Origin: Clostridiaceae bacterium
GTDB lineage: Bacteria; Bacillota; Clostridia; Saccharofermentanales; DTU023
NCBI GenBank assembly: GCA_012838795.1
Contig: DUOO01000031.1
Span: forward strand, 1 to 64,000
Reading direction: 5' to 3'
DNA length: 64,000 nucleotides
The notes under the pieces are model-generated. The model was not told the DNA's origin. It worked only from the letters and a program-made list of their open reading frames with translations, and ran no database searches. Position 1 is the first letter of the stretch. Each line of letters starts with the position of its first letter. Both the position numbers and the translations under genes were made by a program. Below are positions 16,393 through 24,786 of the stretch, one piece after another.

Positions 16393-16977
16393 ATGAAAAA
16401 GAATAATACAGTTTTTGCAAAAATAATAAAACCGACAATCGTTTTAGGGCTAATATGTTTCATTACGGCATTGATGTTAGCTTTAGTAAATAGTATCACC
16501 AAAGAACCGATTAAAGCCCAAGAACTTGCACGTGAAAATGAAGCGAAACAATTAGTTATGCCTGAAGGTGTTACTTTTGTTGAAAAAGAGTATTCGGGCA
16601 ATAAACATTTTATTTACAATGAAGCCTACGATCAGAATGATAATCTTGTGGGTTATATTTTTAAAAACGGAAAACATGGTTATGGCGGACCTGTAATTGT
16701 AAATGTCGGTGTAGATCCCACAGGAATAATTACCGGTGTTAAAGCTCTGGATCTGTCTGAAACACCCGGTATCGGAACAAAAGTCAAAGAACCTGCTTTT
16801 ACCGATCAATTTATCGGCAAAACCCGCGGATTAAAAGCGGTATCAGCTAATAATCCTAATCCGAGTGATAATCAGGTTCAAGCAATTTCCGGAGCGACTA
16901 CCAGTTCTAATGCTTTTATCGAAGCGGTTCAAAAAAGCTTGGAGCAATTCAGCTTAATTTGCGGAGGTAATAAATGA
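16393..16977 (+). CDS. rnfG: RnfG, covalent-FMN subunit G of the Rnf complex
   Basis: A 195-residue protein with one N-terminal membrane anchor (IIKPTIVLGLICFITALMLA) and an extracytoplasmic FMN-binding domain. SGATT at residues 166-170 holds the threonine that takes up FMN through a phosphoester bond. SETPGIGTKV is also typical. The start at 16393 follows AGGTG by a few bases and lies one base after the rnfD stop; longer in-frame starts overlap rnfD without a good ribosome site. Its 3' end overlaps rnfE by 4 bases. Confidence 0.93.
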   Translation: MKKNNTVFAKIIKPTIVLGLICFITALMLALVNSITKEPIKAQELARENEAKQLVMPEGVTFVEKEYSGNKHFIYNEAYDQNDNLVGYIFKNGKHGYGGPVIVNVGVDPTGIITGVKALDLSETPGIGTKVKEPAFTDQFIGKTRGLKAVSANNPNPSDNQVQAISGATTSSNAFIEAVQKSLEQFSLICGGNK

Positions 16978-17765
16978 ATAAATCGAAAGAAGTGTTTTTT
17001 CAAGGATTTATTAAAGAAAATCCGATATTTCGTTTGGTTCTCGGAATGTGTTCTTCCCTGGCCGTTTCCAGTACAATGATTGCTTCATTGGGAATGGGTG
17101 TTTCCGTTATTTTTGTATTAGTTTTATCAAATATTGTTATTTCTTCTTTACGCAAAGTTATTCCGGACATGGTTCGCATACCTGCTTTTATTACGGTCAT
17201 AGCAGGATTCGTCACTATCGTTCAATTGCTTTTGAAGGCTTATTTATTGGAAATCAATAATATGCTCGGTGTATATTTACCCTTAATTGTCGTTAATTGT
17301 ATTATTCTCGGCCGTGCGGAAGCATTTGCCGCTAAAAATTCAGTTGGTTATGCAGCTTTAGATGGTTTGGGTATGGGAATAGGTTATACTATAGCCTTAC
17401 TTTCTATCGCATTCATTCGTGAATTATTCGGTTTCGGTTCATTATTCGGTTTCCGAATTATACCGGAAGAATACACTATTTTAATTTTAACATTACCTGC
17501 CGGCGGTTTTCTGGTACTTGGTTTTCTGATGGCTGTGTGGAACAAATTGGCTGCTTTACAAGGCAAACCGAAAGCAGAATTACATTGTCAAACTTGTCCT
17601 GTTGCCGGTCTATGCGGCGAAGGTCTGATACGATTACAAAAAACGGACGACGTCGAGATTAAAGATGAATACATAAAGTCAGATGCCAACATAGAGAAAC
17701 CTGATGATTCTGTTATATATATTGATGGAAATATTAAACCCGATACGGAAGAGGAGACAATATAA
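16974..17765 (+). CDS. rnfE: RnfE, membrane subunit E of the Rnf complex, with cysteine-containing C-terminal extension
   Basis: Residues 1-197 are the conserved six-segment RnfE/NqrD core (SLGMGVSVIFVLVLSN, YLPLIVVNCIILGRAEAFA). Residues 198-263 are an extra hydrophilic tail containing C205, C208 and C214 (CQTCPVAGLC) followed by an acidic stretch. Most RnfE proteins end soon after the last membrane segment, so this tail is unusual and could bind metal. The gene overlaps rnfG by 4 bases and rnfA by 1, so translation is tightly coupled. Confidence 0.93.
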   Translation: MNKSKEVFFQGFIKENPIFRLVLGMCSSLAVSSTMIASLGMGVSVIFVLVLSNIVISSLRKVIPDMVRIPAFITVIAGFVTIVQLLLKAYLLEINNMLGVYLPLIVVNCIILGRAEAFAAKNSVGYAALDGLGMGIGYTIALLSIAFIRELFGFGSLFGFRIIPEEYTILILTLPAGGFLVLGFLMAVWNKLAALQGKPKAELHCQTCPVAGLCGEGLIRLQKTDDVEIKDEYIKSDANIEKPDDSVIYIDGNIKPDTEEETI

Positions 17766-18358
17766 TGAACACGAATTTATTCTATATTTTATTTGTTGCC
17801 ATTCTCGTTGAAAATTACGTTTATGTTCAATTTTTGGGTATTTGTCCTTTTCTGGGAGTTTCAAAGAATTTAAAAACTGCCATGGGTATGAGTGTTGCTG
17901 TCATCTTTGTCATGGTATTAGCAACAGCTGTTACTTGGCCAATCAATCATTTTCTTTTAGAAACTTATCAATTAGAATATTTGCAAACGTTAGTTTTCAT
18001 CTTAATTATCGCAGCTTTGGTGCAACTGGTTGAAACCTTTATGAAACGTTACATGGTTCCTTTATACAATGCACTGGGCATATATTTACCTTTGATTACA
18101 ACAAATTGTATTGTATTGGGTGTAGTTTTATTAAATGTACAATCCGGATACAATTTCATCGAATCCATGGTCAATTCTATCGGCGGAGGTTTAGGATTTT
18201 TACTTGCCATGTTTATGTTTTCAGGAATTCGCTCTCGCATTGACAAATCCGACATTCCGGATTTCTTATCCGGTTTACCGATCACATTAATTGCTGCCGG
18301 TATCGCCGCTCTCGCCTTCCAAGGTTTTGTTGGGATTGCAGAAAATTTGTTTACTTAG
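17765..18358 (+). CDS. rnfA: RnfA, membrane subunit A of the Rnf complex
   Basis: A 197-residue, six-segment protein homologous to NqrE and RnfE. Conserved features are VENYVYVQFLGICPFLGVSK near the start and YLPLITTNCIVLG in the middle. Each motif includes the cysteine thought to help ligate an iron-sulfur cluster between RnfA and RnfE. It overlaps the last base of rnfE. The length is normal and no anomalies are visible. Confidence 0.95.
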   Translation: MNTNLFYILFVAILVENYVYVQFLGICPFLGVSKNLKTAMGMSVAVIFVMVLATAVTWPINHFLLETYQLEYLQTLVFILIIAALVQLVETFMKRYMVPLYNALGIYLPLITTNCIVLGVVLLNVQSGYNFIESMVNSIGGGLGFLLAMFMFSGIRSRIDKSDIPDFLSGLPITLIAAGIAALAFQGFVGIAENLFT

Positions 18359-18367
18359 GAGGATTCC

Positions 18368-19192
18368 ATGTCAGAAATATTATTTGCAAGTTTAATTATC
18401 GGCATAGCGGGAATTATTTTAGGTATCATTTTAGCTGTATTCTCTAAAATAATGTCAGTTGAAATAGATGAAAAAGAAGAAAAGATCAGAGAAATGCTGC
18501 CTGGTGCCAATTGTGGTGCTTGTGGTTATACAGGCTGCGACGGTTTTGCTCAGGCTTTGGCAAGCGGTAAAGAAAAAGATATTACTTTATGCAAACCCGG
18601 TGGACAGCAGACCGTAGATCAAATCTCTGCTTATTTAGGAATTAAAGCGGATAAAATGATCAAAACAACTGCTGTAGTCAAGTGCCGCGGAAATTGTCTT
18701 AACATGCAAAAAAGAGCGGATTATACAGGCACACAATCCTGTCAGATGGCTAATCTGGTAGCCGGTGGTGATACTCAATGCGGATATGGTTGTTTAGGTT
18801 ACGGCGATTGCGTTTCTATTTGTAAATATGATGCGATTCAGCTTATTGATGGAGTTGCTTTTATTGATGCAACAAAATGTACTTCATGTATGGAATGTAT
18901 CAAAACATGCCCTCGTAATCTTATTGAGCTGATGCCTTTGGGAAAAGCATATTCCATTGTTTTCTGCCAAAATGAAGATCGCGGTCCGGTTGCCAACAAA
19001 GTTTGCCAAGTATCGTGTATCGCTTGCCGACGTTGTGTAAAAGCTTGTCCGGAAAATTGTATTATAATTGAAAACAATCGTGCCGTCATCGATTATGAAA
19101 AATGCACAAATTGCGGCGCCTGTCACCAGGTCTGTCCTCATCAATGCATTCTGTCTATTTATCCTGCAGAGGAATTATTGGCGAAAGTATAA
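18368..19192 (+). CDS. rnfB: RnfB, polyferredoxin subunit B of the Rnf complex
   Basis: The electron-entry subunit, 274 residues. It has an N-terminal membrane anchor, then GANCGACGYTGCDGFAQAL (the four-cysteine domain shared with RnfB and CO dehydrogenase proteins), then several [4Fe-4S] ferredoxin motifs: CGYGCLGYGDCVSIC, CTSCMECIKTC, CIACRRCVKAC and CTNCGACHQVC. It accepts electrons from reduced ferredoxin and passes them into the complex. GGAGG precedes the ATG. It is the last gene of the operon; a strong hairpin follows. Confidence 0.95.
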   Translation: MSEILFASLIIGIAGIILGIILAVFSKIMSVEIDEKEEKIREMLPGANCGACGYTGCDGFAQALASGKEKDITLCKPGGQQTVDQISAYLGIKADKMIKTTAVVKCRGNCLNMQKRADYTGTQSCQMANLVAGGDTQCGYGCLGYGDCVSICKYDAIQLIDGVAFIDATKCTSCMECIKTCPRNLIELMPLGKAYSIVFCQNEDRGPVANKVCQVSCIACRRCVKACPENCIIIENNRAVIDYEKCTNCGACHQVCPHQCILSIYPAEELLAKV

Positions 19193-19209
19193 ATGTATTT
19201 TTCGGTAAA

Positions 19210-19245
19210 AAAGATGATAGCTGTCATTTAAATACTATCATCTTT
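19210..19245. terminator. Bidirectional terminator between rnfB and pap
   Basis: AAAGATGATAG (19210-19220) and CTATCATCTTT (19235-19245) form an 11-bp stem, with T-rich sequence after it on the plus strand and an A-run before it that serves the minus strand. It lies between two convergent genes. Confidence 0.82.
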
Positions 19246-19259
19246 ATTAAATTATCAGA

Positions 19260-20720
19260 TTAATTATTTTCTAAAATTCTTTCCGCTTCCTGAATGAAGG
19301 TTTCGAGGACTTTAACTCTGGCATGTTTCTTGTCTTCACTGGATACAATCGTCCAAGGAGCTTTTTCAGTACTCGTTTTTGCAATCATTTCATCAATTGC
19401 TTCTACATAGACATCCCACTTTTCTCGATTACGCCAATCTTCATCAGTTATTTTATAAGGCTTGTTTATCTGTCTTGCTTCAAAGCGTCTTTTTTGTTCA
19501 TCTTTCGAGATTACCAAAAAGAATTTCATTACAAGCATTCCGTCATCCAATAATTCTTCTTCCATATTGCGAATTTCACCATAAGCTCTTGACCATTCAG
19601 CTTCAGTTGCAAAACCTTCCACACGTTCTACCATCACTCTGCCATACCAGGAACGATCAAAAATTGCGATATGTCCATCGCGCGGAAAATTGTTATAGAA
19701 TCTCCACAGATAATGATGGTCTTTTTCCAAGTCTGAAGGGGCAGATGTCGGGTTAATATGGTAAAGTCTCGCATCCATTTGATAAATCAAACGTTTAATA
19801 GCACCGCCCTTTCCGGCAGCATCCATGCCCTCAAAAACCATAACTGTCGGAATATTGGCTTTAGCTAAAGCAAAAGCCAGTGCACCGGCCCTAGCTTGTA
19901 AATCGTCAATTACTCTTTTGTATTCATCTTTGTTTAATGAAGAGGTCAAATCAAAATCTTCAATTGATTTTTCAGCTTTAAAGTATGGATGTTTATACTT
20001 TTTCTCTGCTTCACGCGTTTGTTTAATCCTTTTAATTTCATCATTGATAATATTTATGGAAGTACCCATCACATGTTTAGAAGCCATTATACGATCAGCA
20101 GAAGGAACAATATGCCATGGTGATATTGCAAAATTTGTTTTCTTTAACAATTCAGCGAAATGCTTATAATATTCCTCATAATTTTCATTTTGTTCTAAAT
20201 CTTTCTTACTTACCAAGATATTACGATAAGGATCTTGTTGATGAGTATCAATAATCCTTTTTTGTTCTTCTTGAGTTTGATGCAAGAAAAACTTAATTAA
20301 TATAATTTCATCGTCATATAAAGTCTGTTCTAAGTTTTTGATATGGCGAATCCAAGTTTGTTGATCTTCAGCAGACAAATCTAATTGATTAAAGAGATGA
20401 TAGTACATACTACGATCAAAAATACCGAAATCACCCATTGCAGGTTTGTGTTTCCAAAATTGGTATGTATAAAAATAGTCATCTTCTTTGCTATAATCCT
20501 CAAAAACAGCTACTCTTGATGATCTGGCATCTAATTCTCTAGCCAAATTATTGATAACCAATCCCTTACCGGAAGACTCCCAGCCGTCAACCATGATGAT
20601 AACCGAAATATCTTCCTCAGTACATTCTCTTTGTAATTCCGCCAATTCTTCCCCTAAAGCAGTTCTGCTTTGATTCGAAAAAGGACTATTGAATTCTTTG
20701 GTGTATACACTCTTTAACAT
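19260..20720 (-). CDS. pap: Polyphosphate:AMP phosphotransferase (two-domain PPK2 family)
   Basis: A 486-residue protein made of two PPK2 domains. The N-terminal domain carries a Walker-A-like VDGWESSGKG, the C-terminal one FEGMDAAGKGGAIKRL; each is followed by an FDRSMYYHL- or FDRSWYGRV-type lid. Double-domain PPK2 proteins transfer phosphate from polyphosphate to AMP to give ADP. The second P-loop is closer to consensus, so that half is probably the catalytic one. It is cytoplasmic. It stands alone here, but ppk1 and a Ppx/GppA homologue lie about 18 kb away in the same window. Confidence 0.88.
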   Translation of the reverse strand: MLKSVYTKEFNSPFSNQSRTALGEELAELQRECTEEDISVIIMVDGWESSGKGLVINNLARELDARSSRVAVFEDYSKEDDYFYTYQFWKHKPAMGDFGIFDRSMYYHLFNQLDLSAEDQQTWIRHIKNLEQTLYDDEIILIKFFLHQTQEEQKRIIDTHQQDPYRNILVSKKDLEQNENYEEYYKHFAELLKKTNFAISPWHIVPSADRIMASKHVMGTSINIINDEIKRIKQTREAEKKYKHPYFKAEKSIEDFDLTSSLNKDEYKRVIDDLQARAGALAFALAKANIPTVMVFEGMDAAGKGGAIKRLIYQMDARLYHINPTSAPSDLEKDHHYLWRFYNNFPRDGHIAIFDRSWYGRVMVERVEGFATEAEWSRAYGEIRNMEEELLDDGMLVMKFFLVISKDEQKRRFEARQINKPYKITDEDWRNREKWDVYVEAIDEMIAKTSTEKAPWTIVSSEDKKHARVKVLETFIQEAERILENN

Positions 20721-20758
20721 TTTTTACGTCTCCTGATTTTCTATTTAAATTTACACTG

Positions 20759-21811
20759 TTATCTATTTCTCGCTCTGCCAATAAATTCCAAATCTAAAAG
20801 ATGTCCTTTCAGTTTTACACCACCGCCAAAACCGGTTAATGACTTATCTTTGCCGATAACTCGATGACAGGGAATCAGTATTCCTAAAGGATTACTTCCA
20901 CAAGCAGATCCGACCGCTCTTGCATAAGCATGTGCTTTGTCCGGATTACCCAACAAGTGTTCTGCTACTTCTTCATAAGAATAAACTGCACCGTAGGGAA
21001 TTTGACTTAGAATTTTCCATACTTTACGCTGAAAATCAGTTCCGGTCTGAACTGCATAAGGTAAATTGAATTCAATTAATTCACCTGCAAAATAATCTGT
21101 AAATTGTTGAATTATTTTTTCTTTGAGTTGTGATGTAATCGGATCTCTTTGTGATAAAATTTGCAGAACTTTATTTCCCGACTTTATTTCACCGGTATCG
21201 GTTAATAGTGTTTGTTTTGCCAGAGCTTTTCGCAAATTATTATCGGTTACAATTTGTTGCGGCTGAATAAATTGAACTTGAATTATTTGATTCGATCTAA
21301 TATATGCAACAATATTGTGCTTATGAAAAGAAAAAATCAAATAACTTACAGGATCAAAATCAGAAGCTGCAAATCGTTTAATTTGAAAACGATTCGGATA
21401 CACGGAATCTCCTAAAAAAACTGCCGGTTCATTACCTAATACTGCTTTTCGACTACGATCCGGTACTTGTAAAATCAGCTGTTCAAAATCTACCTTAAAA
21501 TCATTTAATGCAATACCAACCTGATATAAGAACTGATCATTGATCAAGTCATCAGGAAATGGCAGGTTAAGTAAAATTAAATTACCTGTCAGAGTTTTGT
21601 GATCCAAGAAACTGGATTCAACGAAAAGCAATGCCAGAATCTGCTTATTATCCGAATATACAAGATACACTTCCGCTTGTTTCAGCTTGCGATATTGATT
21701 AATCATTTTACGCATATGTGTCTTATTTCGGAACAAGTTAATACTCAAACCTATTTGATAAATTTGATCCGCATCAATGTTTCGCCAAACTTGCAACGTC
21801 ATTTCCGGCAT
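20759..21811 (-). CDS. Methylated-DNA-protein-cysteine methyltransferase with an extra N-terminal domain
   Basis: The C-terminal ~100 residues are an O6-alkylguanine-DNA alkyltransferase domain: TDFQRKVWKILSQIPYG, GSACGSNPLGILIPCHRV with the acceptor cysteine in PCHRV, then GFGGGVKLKGHLLDLE. The first ~200 residues are not the AraC-type domain of Ada. Residues about 1-150 look like a divergent acetyltransferase-like fold, and about 160-240 resemble the N-terminal ribonuclease-like part of Ogt. The chosen ATG at 21811 lies 6 bases after GGAG; an ATG at 21817 abuts that site. The domain mix suggests a repair protein with an added function that I cannot name. Confidence 0.78.
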   Translation of the reverse strand: MPEMTLQVWRNIDADQIYQIGLSINLFRNKTHMRKMINQYRKLKQAEVYLVYSDNKQILALLFVESSFLDHKTLTGNLILLNLPFPDDLINDQFLYQVGIALNDFKVDFEQLILQVPDRSRKAVLGNEPAVFLGDSVYPNRFQIKRFAASDFDPVSYLIFSFHKHNIVAYIRSNQIIQVQFIQPQQIVTDNNLRKALAKQTLLTDTGEIKSGNKVLQILSQRDPITSQLKEKIIQQFTDYFAGELIEFNLPYAVQTGTDFQRKVWKILSQIPYGAVYSYEEVAEHLLGNPDKAHAYARAVGSACGSNPLGILIPCHRVIGKDKSLTGFGGGVKLKGHLLDLEFIGRARNR

Positions 21812-21907
21812 TTTCATCTCCGTTTAATTTAAAAAAATAAATGTTAAAATCAGGTATTGTGCATGCTGTCTGTAATACGTAGTAATTTAGATTAAAAAGT
21901 TTATTTA

Positions 21908-22432
21908 TTAATTATTATCGATGATTCTTCGATAATGTAAATAGCAAAACCTTAAATTGTTTTTCGTGTCTTCTAACCATTCGGATTGATTAATAAGTTC
22001 CCATTCACGATCAATATCCAAGTTCGGGAAATAACTATCGGCGGGTAATTCTTGATTAATCCTCGTTACATGACATTCAGTACAAAACGGGAGTAATAAT
22101 TTGTAAATACTCTCCCCTCCAACCACAATAAAATCATCATCCCGGTAATTATAATCATTCTTCAGTTCTTCAACTAGTTCCAATAATTCTTCCAAGGAAT
22201 CGGCCAAATATGCTCCGGTCATCGCAGGTTGAGGATTACGCGTCAATATTATGTTTTTTCGCAAAGGAAGAGGTTTGCCATTAGGATAAGTCTGCATGGT
22301 TTTTGAACCATATATAATAACTTTGCCTACTGTCATCTTCTTGAACCTCTGCAAATCTTGTGAAATATGTACTTGCAATGCACCTGCTTTGCCGATTCCC
22401 CAACCGGGATCTGTATTAACAATTGCGATCAT
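21908..22432 (-). CDS. folA: Dihydrofolate reductase
   Basis: Reduces dihydrofolate to tetrahydrofolate with NADPH. The protein is 174 residues, the normal size. MIAIVNTDPGWGIGKAGAL at the start, the substrate-binding aspartate in ISQDLQRFK, and FIVVGGESIYKLLLP (the NADPH-binding glycines) are all present. It begins 16 bases after thyA on the same strand, so dihydrofolate made by ThyA is recycled by the next gene product. The usual GRKT loop reads GSKT, a mild deviation. Confidence 0.92.
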   Translation of the reverse strand: MIAIVNTDPGWGIGKAGALQVHISQDLQRFKKMTVGKVIIYGSKTMQTYPNGKPLPLRKNIILTRNPQPAMTGAYLADSLEELLELVEELKNDYNYRDDDFIVVGGESIYKLLLPFCTECHVTRINQELPADSYFPNLDIDREWELINQSEWLEDTKNNLRFCYLHYRRIIDNN

Positions 22433-22448
22433 TGAATTTCCTTTAATT

Positions 22449-23279
22449 TCAAATAGCTACCGGTATCCGTTTTACTGCAGGTCCATGTTGATAATTTTCA
22501 AATATAAAATCCTCAACGGTAAAATCATAAAAATCCTTAATATTTTTATTTATTTTCAAAGTTGGCGCAGAGTAAGATTCTCGAGCTATTAATTCCTCTA
22601 TTATCGGGAAATGTCTGTCATATATATGTGCATCGGAAATAACATGAATTAACTCTCCTGCTTCATATCCGCTTACTTGTGCGAACATATGGACTAAGAT
22701 CGAATATTGAACTACGTTCCAGTTATTCGCCACTAACATATCCTGTGATCTTTGGTTGAGAATTGCATTGAGTTTGTTACCGGTAACGTTAAAAGTCATG
22801 CTGTATGCACACGGATATAAAGCCATATCATGCAAATCTTCAAAATTATACATTGATGTTAAAATACGACGTGAAGAGGGATTGTTCTTTAAATCAAATA
22901 AAACACGGTCAACTTGATCAAACATGCCTTCTTTATATTTATGTTTGACTTGCATTTGATAACCGTAAGCTTTTCCGATTGTATCATCTTCTCGAGCCCA
23001 TTGATTCCAGATTTTACTGTTCAGATCATTAATGTTGTTCGATTTTTTTTGCCAAATCCACAATATTTCATCAATCGCAGCCTGATAGTTGATCGGTCTC
23101 AGAGTCAATAAAGGAAATTCTTTACTTAAATTATAACGATTGATAATTCCAAAAGATTTTTTTGTATATGCCGGAGTACCGTCCTCCCAATGAGGTCTCA
23201 CTTCTTCACCGGTTTGATCAAACCCATGATCTAAAATCATACGACAATTTTCAATAAACAACTTATCCGCTATACTCAT
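22449..23279 (-). CDS. thyA: Thymidylate synthase ThyA (divergent type)
   Basis: Makes dTMP from dUMP and methylenetetrahydrofolate. In this 276-residue protein the catalytic cysteine is in ALYPCAYSMTFNV, followed by NQRSQDMLVANNWNVVQY with the phosphate-binding arginine and the RSxD motif. The usual PCH is PCA here, a variant I believe also occurs in some other Firmicute sequences. DAHIYDRHF near the end is the conserved dUMP-binding HxY region. It forms an operon with folA. dut, which feeds it dUMP, is elsewhere at 56677-57309. Confidence 0.9.
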   Translation of the reverse strand: MSIADKLFIENCRMILDHGFDQTGEEVRPHWEDGTPAYTKKSFGIINRYNLSKEFPLLTLRPINYQAAIDEILWIWQKKSNNINDLNSKIWNQWAREDDTIGKAYGYQMQVKHKYKEGMFDQVDRVLFDLKNNPSSRRILTSMYNFEDLHDMALYPCAYSMTFNVTGNKLNAILNQRSQDMLVANNWNVVQYSILVHMFAQVSGYEAGELIHVISDAHIYDRHFPIIEELIARESYSAPTLKINKNIKDFYDFTVEDFIFENYQHGPAVKRIPVAI

Positions 23280-23445
23280 GACTCTCTTACCCCACGTTTT
23301 CCTTAAGTTTAAATTATTTTAGCATTGTATGCTCATTTTGACAAAATATGTTACATAAACGGATTATGAAAATTGGTCGGTTATTAGTAGAGGAAAACTA
23401 AATGATTTAATTTATACGATAAAATAATTATTGCTAATATTTTAG

Positions 23446-24210
23446 TCAATTTACTACTATTTGATCTTTGATTTTGGCAAAGCCGGCCTCTTTAATTCCC
23501 GGTACTGACATAATTTCTTCAATCATTTGAAAATCACCGTTTTCCTCTCGAAAATCCAAAATAGCTTGTGCTTTGACCGGTCCGATTCCGGTTAAAGTCA
23601 GCAGCAAATCAAAATCAGCAGTATTCAGATTGATTTTTTCCGGTTTTTCAGTTGTCGATTTTATATCGGAAAATTCCGTTTTTGAATTCAATATCCTTTC
23701 GTATTTAATCAAATCTTGCTCTATCTCAGTCGTATTGGGAATGTAGACTTTGCTGTTAGCCTGGAGCGGTTCAGCAAGATTAATTAACAGCAAGTCGGCA
23801 TCTGCCTTTAAACCGCCGGATAGTTCAATAGCATCTTGGATAATCATGCCTGCATTCACCATATATACTCCCGGATTATTTACTGCTCCCATAATATGAA
23901 CCGGAAACGTCGAAGAAACCGATTCTTGAGCATCTGCCGTAATTTGCTCCGATTCCGGTGATTCTGAAGAATCTTGGTCTGAAACAACACTGTGTATTAC
24001 GACTTTTTCATTGTTGTTTAACGATTGGTTAAGATCATTATTAATATTGTTACTTTTAACCGAATCATTATTATCCGCCAAATCTTCCGCCGATGATTTA
24101 TTTAACGGTATTGATTTCAATTTAGGCCGAGCGATAAACTTATAAAAACCGAATAAAAGCACCAGACAAATAATAAAAACAAGTATCTTACATTTGCGTT
24201 GACGGTTCAT
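23446..24210 (-). CDS. comEA: ComEA-type DNA-binding competence protein
   Basis: A 254-residue protein with a basic N-terminus and one membrane anchor (KILVFIICLVLLFGFYKF), a low-complexity Asn/Ser/Glu linker, an SLBB domain (VHIMGAVNNPGVYMVNAGMI) and a C-terminal pair of helix-hairpin-helix motifs (INLNTADFDLLLTLTGIGPV, then FQMIEEIMSVPGIKEAGFAK). ComEA is the surface receptor for double-stranded DNA in transformation. A strong AGGGGG precedes the ATG. comEC is not adjacent, so competence cannot be concluded from this gene alone. Confidence 0.9.
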   Translation of the reverse strand: MNRQRKCKILVFIICLVLLFGFYKFIARPKLKSIPLNKSSAEDLADNNDSVKSNNINNDLNQSLNNNEKVVIHSVVSDQDSSESPESEQITADAQESVSSTFPVHIMGAVNNPGVYMVNAGMIIQDAIELSGGLKADADLLLINLAEPLQANSKVYIPNTTEIEQDLIKYERILNSKTEFSDIKSTTEKPEKINLNTADFDLLLTLTGIGPVKAQAILDFREENGDFQMIEEIMSVPGIKEAGFAKIKDQIVVN

Positions 24211-24419
24211 AGTTACCCCCTGACAATCTGTTTGGTCTGTTAACTTAAAGATTAAATAGGGAATCCGAAATGCTGCTTCTTTTCTTTTGTTAAACAGATT
24301 TTGAATTCAAATTCAGTTTAACCTATCCGCAAATTTAATTTACTTGTTTTATTTGTAATAAATGATAAAAATGATAAATTTCTCATCAATAATAATGTCT
24401 GATAAAATTCGGCAAAATC

Positions 24420-24770
24420 TCAATTTTGATCAACAACATCTATTGATAAAGGTCCGTGCCATAGTTTTTCCAGTTGATAGAATTCGCGATCTTCATGATA
24501 GAAAATATGTACGATAATATCCCGATAATCTAAAACATTCCAGCGATTACCGGAATCATGTTCGACTTGATGCGGTTTGATATCATGTTTTTCAGATATT
24601 TCGAACAACACATCATCAACTAATGATTTTACTTGTGTGTTGGAACTGCCGCTGGCAATAATGAAATATTCAGCAAGCATCGTTTTTTCTGCTACTTTAA
24701 TTATTTCTACATCAATAGCTTTTTTGTTTTCTAAAACTGCAACAATATCATCTTTCAAAAGTTCAATATT
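24420..24770 (-). CDS. rsfS: Ribosomal silencing factor RsfS
   Basis: A 116-residue protein that binds ribosomal protein L14 and blocks subunit joining under starvation. FIIASGSSNTQVKSLVDDVL and HDSGNRWNVLDYRDIIVHIF are the family hallmarks. The start is most likely a TTG at 24770: AGGGAGG lies 5 bases before it, whereas the longer frame from 24800 begins inside the preceding gene without such a site. The TTG overlaps the end region of nadD-yqeK, the usual neighbour of rsfS, so the two are co-translated. Confidence 0.9.
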   Translation of the reverse strand, partial: NIELLKDDIVAVLENKKAIDVEIIKVAEKTMLAEYFIIASGSSNTQVKSLVDDVLFEISEKHDIKPHQVEHDSGNRWNVLDYRDIIVHIFYHEDREFYQLEKLWHGPLSIDVVDQN

Positions 24771-24786
24771 CAATTCTTCCTCCCTT

